Positions 7,699 through 15,105 of a DNA stretch of 35,948 bases are shown here, one piece after another. Made by a program: the position numbers and the translations under genes. Each line of letters opens with the position of its first letter. The first letter of the stretch is position 1. Where the stretch lies: assembly GCA_023256385.1 (NCBI GenBank), contig JAGDXL010000006.1, positions 1-35,948 of the forward strand. Reading direction: 5' to 3'. This DNA comes from Nitrososphaerales archaeon. Its GTDB lineage: Archaea; Thermoproteota; Nitrososphaeria; Conexivisphaerales; Conexivisphaeraceae. Under the pieces are notes generated by a model, which saw nothing but the letters and a program-made list of their open reading frames with translations, made no database searches and was not told the DNA's origin.

Positions 7699-8598
7699 TT
7701 GGATAAGGGCACACTGGTCTACATCAACTACACGCTCAGGGTGAAGGGCGAGGAGAAGCCGGTGGAGACCACCAGCGAGGAGGTCGCTAAGCAGTCCGGC
7801 GTACACAACCCCGAGATAAAGTACGAGCCGATGCTGGTCGCAGTCGGCGACCGGTGGGTGGTGCCCGGGCTCGATGACGCCCTGCTGCAGATGTCCGAGG
7901 GCGAGAAGCTCACGCTAGAGGTCCCGCCCGAGAAGGGATACGGCCAAAGGGATCCCTCCAAGATAAAACTGATCCCCCTCAGGAAGTTCGGCGAGAATGC
8001 CTCCAGGATACACGTCGGGGATCAGATAGACGTCGATGGGCAGATAGGCGTCGTGAGCTACATAGGATCCGGCAGGGTCGCCGTAGACTTCAACCACAGG
8101 TTGGCAGGAAGGACGCTCGTCTACGACGTCGAGGTAGTGAAGGTGCTCAAGGAGATCGAGGAGAAGGTCAGGGCTCTCGTGTCATATGCCCTCAGGATGC
8201 AAGAGAATGAGATAAAAACATCGGTTGATGGAGATTCCGCAACCGTCACGCTCCCTACCGACAAATACGAGGAAGGTGCATACTACATGAGGCGCATAGC
8301 CGCCAGCTACGTCTTCAAGTACGTGCCCACGATAAGGAAGCTCGTGTTCCAGGAAGTGTACGAGCGGACAGAGGAGAAGCCGACGGAGGGCGCAGCACAG
8401 GTCGAGGAAGCCCCTGCTCAGAAGGAGGAGGCGCAGGAGCAGAAGTCGTCCGCCGAGGGCGGATCAAAAGATAAGGAATCCGCCGATCAGACGCCCGCGG
8501 AGGAACCGGCCAGTGCGCCGAAGGGTAACAGGACCCGTAAGAGGTCCAGGTCCAGCTCTCAGGCCACTCCCAACTCATCTACGAGCGAGCAGGCCTGA
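7699..8598 (+). CDS. FKBP-type peptidyl-prolyl cis-trans isomerase, long archaeal form, with disordered tail
   Basis: A 299-residue SlyD-like FKBP. Residues 1-95 and about 125-150 make the FKBP fold ('GTLVYINYTLRV', 'PGLDDALLQMSEGEK', 'VPPEKGYGQRD'). Residues about 95-130 are the inserted flap with chaperone activity in this family ('VGDQIDVDGQIGVV', then 'VDFNHRLAGRTLVYDVEV'). Residues 150-230 form the C-terminal domain of long archaeal FKBPs. The last 70 or so residues are low-complexity: acidic Glu/Ala/Pro/Gln, then a basic Lys/Arg/Ser end. It starts at TTG after a TATA box. Its 3' end overlaps egsA on the other strand by 40 nt. Confidence 0.9.
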   Translation: MDKGTLVYINYTLRVKGEEKPVETTSEEVAKQSGVHNPEIKYEPMLVAVGDRWVVPGLDDALLQMSEGEKLTLEVPPEKGYGQRDPSKIKLIPLRKFGENASRIHVGDQIDVDGQIGVVSYIGSGRVAVDFNHRLAGRTLVYDVEVVKVLKEIEEKVRALVSYALRMQENEIKTSVDGDSATVTLPTDKYEEGAYYMRRIAASYVFKYVPTIRKLVFQEVYERTEEKPTEGAAQVEEAPAQKEEAQEQKSSAEGGSKDKESADQTPAEEPASAPKGNRTRKRSRSSSQATPNSSTSEQA

Positions 8599-9620
8599 TC
8601 GTGATCCGGCCTCACCTTGTGAAGTATCGTGTATCTATTGGGCCTTATCAGGGGTGCCATTACTATAGCCCGACAGACCTCTTCCCTGGCTATTCCCAGC
8701 TGGCCGAACGACGTCGGAGCTCCGACGTCATCCAGAGCCCTGAGGATCCGTCTCCAGTTCATGCCGTGGAGCCTGGCCGCTATTGCCGTCGATATTCCCA
8801 CCTTCTCGCCGTGAAGCCCCTTGCCCTGGGAGATGATGTCCAAGGCGTGGCTTATCAGGTGCTCGGACCCACTGCACGGCCTACTGCTGCCGGCGATTCC
8901 AGCGGCGACCCCGGCGCTTATGAGCGCCTCCACGAGCACCCTGATGCCATCCTCCTCCATCCTCCCTATCAATTTCCTGTTGGAAATGACGACCTGCGCG
9001 CTCAAGAGCGCCAAGTGCGCCGCATACTCGCCGTAGTACTCGCCCACCTCGACCTTTGCCAGCCTCCAATCCTTGGTCGCGGTGACCTTCGCCAACAGGT
9101 CCCCGAATCCGCTCCTTGAGAGATTCGGCGGGGATGACGAGATGGCACGTATATCTGCGATCACTATCCTGGGCGGCGACATCATCTCACTGTAGGGCGC
9201 ATCCGAGTCCTTGAGGGACGCCATTGGACTTGCTATGCCGTCGTGCGCGGCGCTTGTAGGCACGCTCGCGAACCATATGCCTGCCAGGTGCGCGGCGTAC
9301 TTCGCCACATCTATCGGTTTTCCGCCGCCCAGACCTATTATAACATCGAATCCCCTGGCCCTTTCCGCCGCCCTTCTTGCTTCGTCCTTTGTCGGCGAAT
9401 CTACGATTAATATTCCATGATCAAGTCCAGCATCCCTCAAGCTCCTTCCCACGACTTCGCCGAACATGCGCCCGACGTTCGGCCCCGTGATGACGAGCGC
9501 CCTCTTGGCTTCGCGCACCTCTCTTATCTCATCCCCCACGGTGCCCAGGAGGTCGTCCCCGACCACGACGCGCTCAGGAAGCCTCATGAGATGCCGCTTC
9601 CTCGCAGTGTCCGCATCCAA
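8559..9620 (-). CDS. egsA: sn-Glycerol-1-phosphate dehydrogenase
   Basis: Makes sn-glycerol-1-phosphate from dihydroxyacetone phosphate, the backbone of archaeal membrane lipids. 'VIIGLGGGKPIDVAKYAA' is the NAD(P) site, and 'VPTSAAHDGIASP' is a family hallmark. Metal ligands are expected in 'SGFGDLLAK', 'SGSEHLISH' and 'LHGEKVGI'. The start is ambiguous. TTG 9620 lies 27-28 nt after the TATA-like CTTATTT (9645-9651) and gives 353 residues; ATG 9587 gives 342 and begins right at the conserved 'MRLPERVVVG'. The gene is convergent with, and overlaps, the FKBP gene. Confidence 0.95.
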   Translation of the reverse strand: MDADTARKRHLMRLPERVVVGDDLLGTVGDEIREVREAKRALVITGPNVGRMFGEVVGRSLRDAGLDHGILIVDSPTKDEARRAAERARGFDVIIGLGGGKPIDVAKYAAHLAGIWFASVPTSAAHDGIASPMASLKDSDAPYSEMMSPPRIVIADIRAISSSPPNLSRSGFGDLLAKVTATKDWRLAKVEVGEYYGEYAAHLALLSAQVVISNRKLIGRMEEDGIRVLVEALISAGVAAGIAGSSRPCSGSEHLISHALDIISQGKGLHGEKVGISTAIAARLHGMNWRRILRALDDVGAPTSFGQLGIAREEVCRAIVMAPLIRPNRYTILHKVRPDHDQACSLVDELGVA

Positions 9621-9752
9621 CTGACACGGATGGCATGTGAGCACAAATAAGCTATTCGCAGACGCGTCGTTGCGTACATGTCGGCGAGCAGGGCATTTGT
9701 CGAGCATTACACCGTACGTCGCGAGACATGCGGCGCCTTCAACGTAGTCATC

Positions 9753-9772
9753 TTATATCTAATTAGATATAA
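9753..9772. promoter_or_regulatory. Perfect 20-bp palindrome, candidate operator
   Basis: TTATATCTAATTAGATATAA is its own reverse complement over all 20 bases. It lies 61 nt before the start of the active proteasome beta gene and about 100 nt before egsA on the other strand, between the two promoters. It could bind a dimeric regulator. No function is proven. Confidence 0.5.
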
Positions 9773-9797
9773 TTTATTTTCTAAAGTGTTGATGTCG

Positions 9798-9812
9798 TAA
9801 TAAACTTTATTA
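9798..9812 (+). promoter_or_regulatory. TATA box of the active psmB within a 15-bp palindrome
   Basis: TAATAAA-C-TTTATTA is a perfect inverted repeat around one base. Its right half CTTTATTA serves as the TATA box, centred about 25 nt before ATG 9833. Confidence 0.6.
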
Positions 9813-9832
9813 GCGCCTGTCCTACACACGAC

Positions 9833-10519
9833 ATGCTTTCTGGGAGGGCAATAGCTTTGTTATACAACACCGGGAATAGCGTCAACGGCGCGGGAGGTAT
9901 GGTCACCAAGACCACCGGCACCACTACGGTCGGCCTCATATTCAATGGTGGAGTAGTGCTGGCCACCGATAAGAGGGTCACCATGGGTTACTTCATAGCT
10001 CATCGCCAGGGTAGGAAGATATACCAGATAGATGATCATCTGGGGATAACTATCTCCGGGGTCGTCGCCGATGCGCAGGCGGTAATAGATGTGCTCAGGT
10101 ACGGCGCCAAGCAGTACAGGGTGGAGCAAGGTCGTCCCATGCCGGTTAGATCAGCTGCATCGATGGCGGCCAATCTTTTCTTCTCGTACAGGCTTTTCCC
10201 CCTGATAGCTGACGTCCTCATAGGGGGCTTCGATGGATCACCTGGGCTCTACAACATAGATTTCTTCGGCGCTATGAGCAGCGAGAAGTACGTATCGACG
10301 GGCAGCGGTTCACCGGTCGCATACGGAGTATTGGAGTCCGGTTACCGCGAGGGGCTTTCGGAGGACGACGCGGTGTCGCTCGCGGTTAAGGCGGTGCACT
10401 ACGCTATGAAGAGGGACTCCGCATCCGGCGATGGCATAGACGCTGTGATCCTCGACGCTCGCGGCTACAGGGAAGTTGACCAGGAAACCAAGCGGCGGAT
10501 AGTATCTGCCTTGGGTTAG
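9833..10519 (+). CDS. psmB: Proteasome beta subunit, catalytically active
   Basis: The active 20S beta subunit, 228 residues, a threonine protease processed between Gly29 and Thr30 ('KTTG|TTTVG'). Counting from the mature end, Thr1, Asp17 ('LATDKR') and Lys33 ('GRKIYQI') are present, as is the late 'ASGDGIDAVIL'. The 29-residue propeptide is short and Gly-rich; a shorter start at Met23 is possible. The ATG at 9833 lies 25 nt after a TATA box, so a leaderless start is favoured. fttA begins 18 nt downstream, a pairing also known from other Thermoproteota. Confidence 0.95.
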   Translation: MLSGRAIALLYNTGNSVNGAGGMVTKTTGTTTVGLIFNGGVVLATDKRVTMGYFIAHRQGRKIYQIDDHLGITISGVVADAQAVIDVLRYGAKQYRVEQGRPMPVRSAASMAANLFFSYRLFPLIADVLIGGFDGSPGLYNIDFFGAMSSEKYVSTGSGSPVAYGVLESGYREGLSEDDAVSLAVKAVHYAMKRDSASGDGIDAVILDARGYREVDQETKRRIVSALG

Positions 10520-10537
10520 GGCATCGGGATCTAGGTC

Positions 10538-12457
10538 ATGAACCAGGTCTCCAAGGAGAATCAAACGCTCGTCGCAAGGATACTCAGCGAGCTCAAGCCG
10601 GAGGCCAAGGTCTCTAGAATAGAATACGAGGGACCTAGGATAGCCATCTACACGGACAATCCGAGATATTTCGTCGATAACGGCAACGTGATAGGCCAGC
10701 TCGTGGTGGAGCTCAGGAAGCGCATAATAGTCAAGGCCTCGGAGTCCGCTAGAAAGCCTCCGGAGGAGGTCAGGGACTACATAATGTCGGTCGTCCCAAG
10801 GGACGCCGGGATAAACAGGATATTCTTCGACACAGTGCTGGGGGAGGTGCTGATAGAGGCCGCGAACGCGAGGCTCCTGCAGATACCGGAGCTGTCGGAG
10901 CAGGAGTTCTTCGCGCGGACTGGATGGAGGCCTCGGATAAGGCAGTCTTCCCCCATACCATCACCGGCGGTCGAGCAGATGTACTACGCAATGACGGACG
11001 TGGAGGAGCGCATGTCGTTCCTGCGCAGCGCGGGCGAGCGCATCTTCAGGGATCGTGTGTATCCGAAATCCGAGGTGGTCCTCACGGTCCTCGGCGCGGC
11101 GCGCGAGGTTGGTAGATCCTGCCTGCTCGTCTCCACGCCCGAGAGCAGGATATTGCTGGACTGCGGCATACATCCTGGCGCCAAGGGCCCACTGAACTCC
11201 TATCCCAGGCTGGATTGGCTAGACATGTCGCTGGACGACGTGGACGCGGTGGTGATTTCGCACGCACATCTAGATCACGTGGGATTCCTCCCGGTACTCT
11301 TCAAGCACGGGTACAAGGGACCGGTCTACATGACCGAGCCGACGCTGGCGCTCTCCACGTTGCTTCTAATGGACGCCCTCAAGGTATCTCAGTCGGAGGG
11401 GAAATCCGCCCCCTACAGCGGCGACGATCTGAGGATGATGATAGCGCACACCGTGACTCTGCCGTACAACCTGGTGACCGACATAACGCCGGACGTCAAG
11501 CTGACGCTCTACAACGCGGGTCACATACTGGGTTCCTCCATAGTACATCTCCATGTGGGCGATGGGGCACATAACGTGGTCTACACAGGCGACTTCAAGT
11601 TTGACAACACCCGGCTGTTCCAGGCGGCATACTTCAACTTCGTCAGGGCCGAGACCCTCGTGATGGAGAGCACGTACGGTTCGCGCTCCGACGTCATGCC
11701 GCCGCGCGTGGAGACCGAGCAGGTCTTCGCGGCATCTCTCAGGCAGACCCTGGAGAACGGCGGCAAGGTGCTCGTGCCGGTTCCGGCGGTGGGAAGGGCG
11801 CAGGAGATAATGCTCGTGATAAATGAGCTGGTAAAGTCAGGGGCAATACCCGAGGTACCAGTTTACCTCGAGGGCATGCTCAAGGAGGCTACGGGCATAC
11901 ATCTCCTATACTCAGACTATCTGTCCCCATTCCTGCGGTCCGAGGTGAAGGAGACCGGGTTCGACCCATTCCTAGCGGACTGGTACACGGTAGTTGATAG
12001 TCCGCGGCGGAGGGCGGAGATCGTGCAGGAGAGGGGGCCATCAATAATAATGGCTACCTCCGGCATGCTCGAGGGCGGTCCCTCCATATACTACTTCTCC
12101 GAGCTCGCCGAGAATCCCGCCAACAAGGTACTGTTCGTATCCTACCAGGTGCCCGGCACCACTGGTCGCCACGTGCTGGATAGCCCCTCGAAGGAGGTCA
12201 ACCTGTTCGATCCGAGCACCGGCAGGATGCGCGTGCTCAGGGTCAACGCTGCCGTCGAGCGCATAGAGGGATTCAGCGGGCACAGCGACTTCAATCAACT
12301 GACCAGGTACGTCTCCAGGCTCCAGAGGAAGGTCCGCAGGGTCCTGGTGATCCACGGCGAGCGCAAGAAGGCAGAGGAATTCGCCTTCCACCTGCAGCAG
12401 CACATGAAGGTCAACTCTTACGCTCCTCAGTTACTCGACTCCATAAGACTGTATTGA
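10538..12457 (+). CDS. fttA: FttA/aCPSF1, beta-CASP ribonuclease and transcription terminator
   Basis: A 639-residue archaeal CPSF-type nuclease that cleaves nascent RNA at U-rich sites to end transcription. The first 170 or so residues hold the KH-type RNA-binding region ('EGPRIAIYTDNPRYF', 'INRIFFDTVLGEVLIEA'). The metallo-beta-lactamase core has 'SHAHLDHVGF' near residue 245 and 'YTGDFKFDNTRL'. The beta-CASP part has 'VPVPAVGRAQEIM', 'MATSGMLEGGPS' and the last zinc ligands in 'GFSGHSD' and 'VIHGERKKAEEF'. Length is standard. It forms an operon with the active psmB. Confidence 0.96.
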   Translation: MNQVSKENQTLVARILSELKPEAKVSRIEYEGPRIAIYTDNPRYFVDNGNVIGQLVVELRKRIIVKASESARKPPEEVRDYIMSVVPRDAGINRIFFDTVLGEVLIEAANARLLQIPELSEQEFFARTGWRPRIRQSSPIPSPAVEQMYYAMTDVEERMSFLRSAGERIFRDRVYPKSEVVLTVLGAAREVGRSCLLVSTPESRILLDCGIHPGAKGPLNSYPRLDWLDMSLDDVDAVVISHAHLDHVGFLPVLFKHGYKGPVYMTEPTLALSTLLLMDALKVSQSEGKSAPYSGDDLRMMIAHTVTLPYNLVTDITPDVKLTLYNAGHILGSSIVHLHVGDGAHNVVYTGDFKFDNTRLFQAAYFNFVRAETLVMESTYGSRSDVMPPRVETEQVFAASLRQTLENGGKVLVPVPAVGRAQEIMLVINELVKSGAIPEVPVYLEGMLKEATGIHLLYSDYLSPFLRSEVKETGFDPFLADWYTVVDSPRRRAEIVQERGPSIIMATSGMLEGGPSIYYFSELAENPANKVLFVSYQVPGTTGRHVLDSPSKEVNLFDPSTGRMRVLRVNAAVERIEGFSGHSDFNQLTRYVSRLQRKVRRVLVIHGERKKAEEFAFHLQQHMKVNSYAPQLLDSIRLY

Positions 12458-12496
12458 TCTACTAATTCAATAGCTTCACTACATTAATCGTAGATA

Positions 12497-12793
12497 CTAG
12501 GTGCCCATATCCCTCCAGATCCTGACGCCGGGTGGCGTCAGCACTATGCGGTCCTCACCAAGCCTCGCCATGTCACCGCCCATAGATACTACATACTCAT
12601 AGATCTGATTTATTACTTTTATAGTAATCTCACGTCCTCTCTCCAGGAGTGGCGTTATCCTTAGTATCACTATGAAATTATTTCTCACGTCCTCCTTGAC
12701 CTTTCTCACGTCCTCCTCTGTCTTTATGGAATAGCTTGTGACGTAGTAGAGCGCCTTCTGGCTCTCGCTGCGCACATCCCCGGTTCCACTCAT
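12497..12793 (-). CDS. SepF-like cell-division protein (DUF552)
   Basis: A 98-residue protein with the SepF fold pattern. Strand 'NFIVILRITPLLE' is followed by helix 'ITIKVINQIYEYVVSMGG', then 'DMARLGEDRIVLTPPGV', as in the SepF core that dimerises and binds FtsZ. The N-terminal 30 residues are polar, but I see no clear amphipathic membrane helix. The start ATG follows a TATA box (CTTATAA, minus strand) by about 30 nt. It is convergent with fttA. Partner and role are inferred from the family. Confidence 0.7.
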   Translation of the reverse strand: MSGTGDVRSESQKALYYVTSYSIKTEEDVRKVKEDVRNNFIVILRITPLLERGREITIKVINQIYEYVVSMGGDMARLGEDRIVLTPPGVRIWRDMGT

Positions 12794-13027
12794 GCTATGG
12801 GCAGCATACCACGTGGTTCGTTATAAGCATGGGGGTCCAACTATTTGCTATCTTATGTTTATTTATTAATCTAAAATTGGAGAGCCTCCTTATCAAAGTA
12901 ATTTTACATAAGCAAATTTTTCATTGATATTCACCATTCTGAGTGGCGCGCAGGTGGTCATCGAGGCACTATGGCGCTCGATGCCCTGAGGCAAAAGGGC
13001 GCGACTTCGCTGTTCATCTGATGGACG
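12794..13027. other. Intergenic stretch: AT-rich island and two hairpins
   Basis: A 234-base gap with no supported gene. 12838-12930 is strikingly AT-rich for this genome. 12959-13000 can form two adjoining stems: CATCGAG with CTCGATG (12959-12965/12977-12983), and GCCCT with AGGGC (12983-12987/12996-13000). Read on the minus strand, the hairpins lie just after the PUA gene and the AT-rich part precedes the SepF-like gene. They may be a terminator plus a regulatory region, or a small RNA. Confidence 0.35.
12819..12828 (-). promoter_or_regulatory. TATA box for the SepF-like gene
   Basis: GCTTATAACG on the minus strand, centred about 30 nt before ATG 12793. Confidence 0.6.
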
Positions 13028-13564
13028 TCATTTAACCAATTTATTTATCAACCTCTTGGCGTCCTCGTCGTGCAGCAACTCCCAGGCGCCATCCCTCAGA
13101 TGGTGCACGTTCCTCACAACGGCTCCCTTCGACATGGATGCCAGTTCCCGCGAAGGCACTAGCGCCACGCCAACGGCTATCGGCTTTCCATAAACTCCCT
13201 CCTTCACCACAACGATATCTCCGGCCTCGAAATCCGTGTACTCCTTTATCCCGGGCCTCATCACATTCGCGCCGTTTACCACGTGCCTCACGGCCCCCTC
13301 ATCCACGACCACGTGCCCCTTGATGCCCGCTACGGAATCTGCATCGGTGAGCGTTGGCACGTAGATATTCTCCTCCGGAATGCCCACCAGCACCAATCCC
13401 TCGCGCGTCACTATCAACGCGAACCCCTCCGAGTCGAGTTCCGCCAGTGGCGTCAACTCACGGCCCAGCATTCTCGACGCGGCATCAGATACTTCGCGCG
13501 CCTCGCGCTTAGAGAAATACCTGAGTTTGAACTCGGGCACGCCAGACCTGTATATTCGCGTCAT
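13028..13564 (-). CDS. PUA-domain RNA-binding protein (MCT-1/Tma20-like)
   Basis: An RNA-binding protein of about 178 residues: an N-terminal helical/strand domain ('FKLRYFSKREAREVSD'), then a PUA domain ('GAVRHVVNGANVMRPGI', 'FEAGDIVVVKEG', 'KPIAVGVALV'). This layout matches archaeal relatives of MCT-1/Tma20, which act on ribosomes and initiation. It is not a TruB/Cbf5-type synthase, as there is no catalytic domain. The start is uncertain: ATG 13603 would add codons (AAA, TTA, AGA, ATA) unlike the gene's own usage, and GTG 13540 is also possible. Confidence 0.8.
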   Translation of the reverse strand: MTRIYRSGVPEFKLRYFSKREAREVSDAASRMLGRELTPLAELDSEGFALIVTREGLVLVGIPEENIYVPTLTDADSVAGIKGHVVVDEGAVRHVVNGANVMRPGIKEYTDFEAGDIVVVKEGVYGKPIAVGVALVPSRELASMSKGAVVRNVHHLRDGAWELLHDEDAKRLINKLVK

Positions 13565-13660
13565 CTTTATTCTTTTTAAGGATTTGTGGAGCGCGTCCTT
13601 CATCGAGCCGGTAGGGGGTCGTGACGACGGCCCGACGGCCGAGATATGTCGCCGGCAAAA

Positions 13661-13669
13661 CCTAAATAT
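13661..13669 (+). promoter_or_regulatory. TATA box for the Sm-like gene
   Basis: CCTAAATAT, centred 30 nt before ATG 13695. It marks that ATG, rather than ATG 13668, as the start. Confidence 0.6.
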
Positions 13670-13694
13670 GGAGCCACTCTCGCGGTTCGTCGGC

Positions 13695-13928
13695 ATGTCC
13701 GATGCCGATATGACGCTAAATATACTTCAGGGCAGCATAGGCAGAACCGTGCTCATAAAACTGAAGGGTGGACGCACGATACGTGGCACCTTAAAGGGAT
13801 ACGATCATCACATGAACCTGCTGCTGGAGGGATCCGAGGAGCTCAGGGAAGACGGCGCATCCAACAAGCTCGGCGTAATAGTGATACGCGGCGACAACGT
13901 GGTCCTGATCTCGCCGCCCGCCGACTGA
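13695..13928 (+). CDS. Sm-like archaeal protein (LSm)
   Basis: A 77-residue Sm-fold protein that forms a ring binding U-rich RNA. The Sm1 motif is visible as 'VLIKLKGGRTIRGTLKGYD' with 'HHMNLLLEG', and the Sm2 motif as 'GVIVIRGDNVVLISPP'. An open frame continues upstream to 13380 but is a shadow of the PUA gene on the other strand. The eL37 gene follows at 14025, the classic archaeal LSm-eL37 pair. Confidence 0.95.
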   Translation: MSDADMTLNILQGSIGRTVLIKLKGGRTIRGTLKGYDHHMNLLLEGSEELREDGASNKLGVIVIRGDNVVLISPPAD

Positions 13929-14024
13929 CAGCATCGGACACCTCCTGATATCGTGCGTCTCCATCGTCCTCACGTTTAAATTCACCCTCCGGCACTGGGG
14001 CAGCGGGTTACGCAGTGATCGCAC

Positions 14025-14183
14025 ATGAAGGGAACGCCGTCGCGTGGGAGACATAGCAGGCACGTAGTCCATATAATCTGCAGAAGATGCGGTCATAAAT
14101 CATATAATATAAAGAAGAAGCGCTGCTCATATTGCGGATATCCTGATCCGAAGTGGCGCGAGTACTCCTGGTCGAACCCCTGA
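14025..14183 (+). CDS. rpl37e: 50S ribosomal protein eL37
   Basis: A 52-residue zinc-binding ribosomal protein. It starts 'MKGTPSRGRHS' and carries two Cys pairs, 'CRRCG' (19/22) and 'CSYCG' (34/37), which form the zinc site. The end 'YSWSNP' matches the family's 'YNWS' end. It lies 96 nt after the Sm-like gene. A TATA-like GTTTAAATT at about 13974-13982 may give it its own promoter. Confidence 0.95.
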   Translation: MKGTPSRGRHSRHVVHIICRRCGHKSYNIKKKRCSYCGYPDPKWREYSWSNP

Positions 14184-14211
14184 AGCAGCGCGAAGTCGTG
14201 ACGGCGGCTGA

Positions 14212-14742
14212 TCACTCTATCCTGACAAGCGATTCCACGCGATAATCCCTAAGCATATCCCTGCCCTTCAGGTACACCAACTCCACTATGAATCCCATTC
14301 CGAGCACGGTGCCACCCATCTCCTCTATCAACTTGGCCGCTGCGCGCGCAGTGCCTCCGGTCGCCAGCAGATCGTCCACCAGGAGCACCTTCTGGCCGCT
14401 TGATATCGCGTCCTCGTGTATCTCCATGGACTCCACCCCATATTCCAGCTTGTACGATGTGGACCTCTTGCGCCATGGAAGTTTCCCCGGTTTCCTTATG
14501 GGCACGAATCCCGTGCCCAGTGCAAGTGCAACCGGCGCGCCTACGATGAACCCCCTGGCCTCCACACCCACGACCGCGTCGACCTTCAGGTCATGGAAAC
14601 GTTCGCTCAGACCGTCTATCGCAGACCTGAAGGCCGCTGCGTCCTTGAAGAGCGGCGTCAGGTCGCGAAACACGACGCCCTTCGTGGGATAGTCCGGTAT
14701 GTCCCTGATATATCTCCTGAGGTACGCCCCCAGGTTGCTCAA
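14212..14742 (-). CDS. apt: Adenine phosphoribosyltransferase
   Basis: A 176-residue type I phosphoribosyltransferase that salvages adenine to AMP. 'RDIPDYPTKGVVFRDLTPLF' is the APRT N-terminal signature, and the PRPP site is 'VLLVDDLLATGGTA' near residues 118-131. 'VGVEARGFIVGAPVA' is also characteristic. The TTG start at 14742 lies 28 nt after the minus-strand TATA box at 14766-14773. The ATG at 14749 is in another frame. The gene is convergent with eL37. Confidence 0.93.
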   Translation of the reverse strand: MSNLGAYLRRYIRDIPDYPTKGVVFRDLTPLFKDAAAFRSAIDGLSERFHDLKVDAVVGVEARGFIVGAPVALALGTGFVPIRKPGKLPWRKRSTSYKLEYGVESMEIHEDAISSGQKVLLVDDLLATGGTARAAAKLIEEMGGTVLGMGFIVELVYLKGRDMLRDYRVESLVRIE

Positions 14743-14765
14743 CCTTCATCGCCAGAGGGTTCCTC

Positions 14766-14773
14766 CTTAAAAG
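14766..14773 (-). promoter_or_regulatory. TATA box for apt
   Basis: CTTTTAAG on the minus strand, 27-28 nt before TTG 14742. Confidence 0.6.
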
Positions 14774-14913
14774 TTTCACTCGCACCTTCAATCAATCTAC
14801 TCGGTTCGTGGGCGCGTCGGTCGATATCTGTTTAGCATAACTCCAGTAACAATGTATGACATGGTCTCCATCCGTACAATCGGGCCAGCTGGTAACATTG
14901 TCGGTGCGGATAA

Positions 14914-14922
14914 CCTAATATC
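14914..14922 (+). promoter_or_regulatory. TATA box for tRNA-Ile
   Basis: CCTAATATC, centred 27 nt before the first base of the tRNA. The rest of 14774-14913 shows no further gene. Confidence 0.55.
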
Positions 14923-14944
14923 GCGCGAATTGAGTGGGGTTCGC

Positions 14945-15047
14945 GGGCCCGTAGCTCAGCTTGGCAGAGCGTTCGAGCGGGCGCCGCCAGACGTCCGCGA
15001 CGAGGCTGATAACCGAAAGGCCGTGGGTTCGAATCCCACCGGGCCCA
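14945..15047 (+). tRNA. tRNA-Ile(GAT) with a 29-nt intron in the anticodon stem
   Basis: Acceptor GGGCCCG pairs with CGGGCCC, and the T arm is GTGGG-TTCGAAT-CCCAC. The anticodon loop CTGATAA carries GAT at 15008-15010, and the 3' anticodon stem is CCGAA. The 5' stem TTCGG is split: TTCG at 14972-14975, then G at 15005. The intron is 14976-15004, movable by one base. It forms a stem of its own, GCGGGCG with CGTCCGC. The mature tRNA is 74 nt with discriminator A; CCA is not encoded. The site, between positions 30 and 31, is not the usual 37/38. Confidence 0.9.
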
Positions 15048-15054
15048 CGCAAAT

Positions 15055-15063
15055 CTTATAACC
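15055..15063 (+). promoter_or_regulatory. TATA box of the uL3 transcript
   Basis: CTTATAACC, predicting transcription from about 15084, right after the tRNA-Ile gene. Confidence 0.6.
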
Positions 15064-15092
15064 ATAGGGCATCGGGGAGCCCCTTGTCGGAA

Positions 15093-15102
15093 GGGGGGAG
15101 GG
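15093..15102 (+). promoter_or_regulatory. Shine-Dalgarno-like tract before uL3
   Basis: GGGGGGAGGG lies three bases before an ATA codon at 15106 where the conserved uL3 N-terminus begins. It would decide the start if ATA is used. It is also a homopolymer-rich tract where a one-base error could hide a frameshift. Confidence 0.45.
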
Positions 15103-15105
15103 TCT

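Noticed and set aside
13565-13603. N-terminal extension of the PUA protein from ATG 13603
   Set aside because: The added codons are AT-rich (AAA, TTA, AGA, ATA), unlike the rest of the gene, and look like promoter sequence; kept only as an alternative start.
14852-15061. Short open frame over the tRNA-Ile gene
   Set aside because: It runs through the whole tRNA and has no promoter or family similarity.
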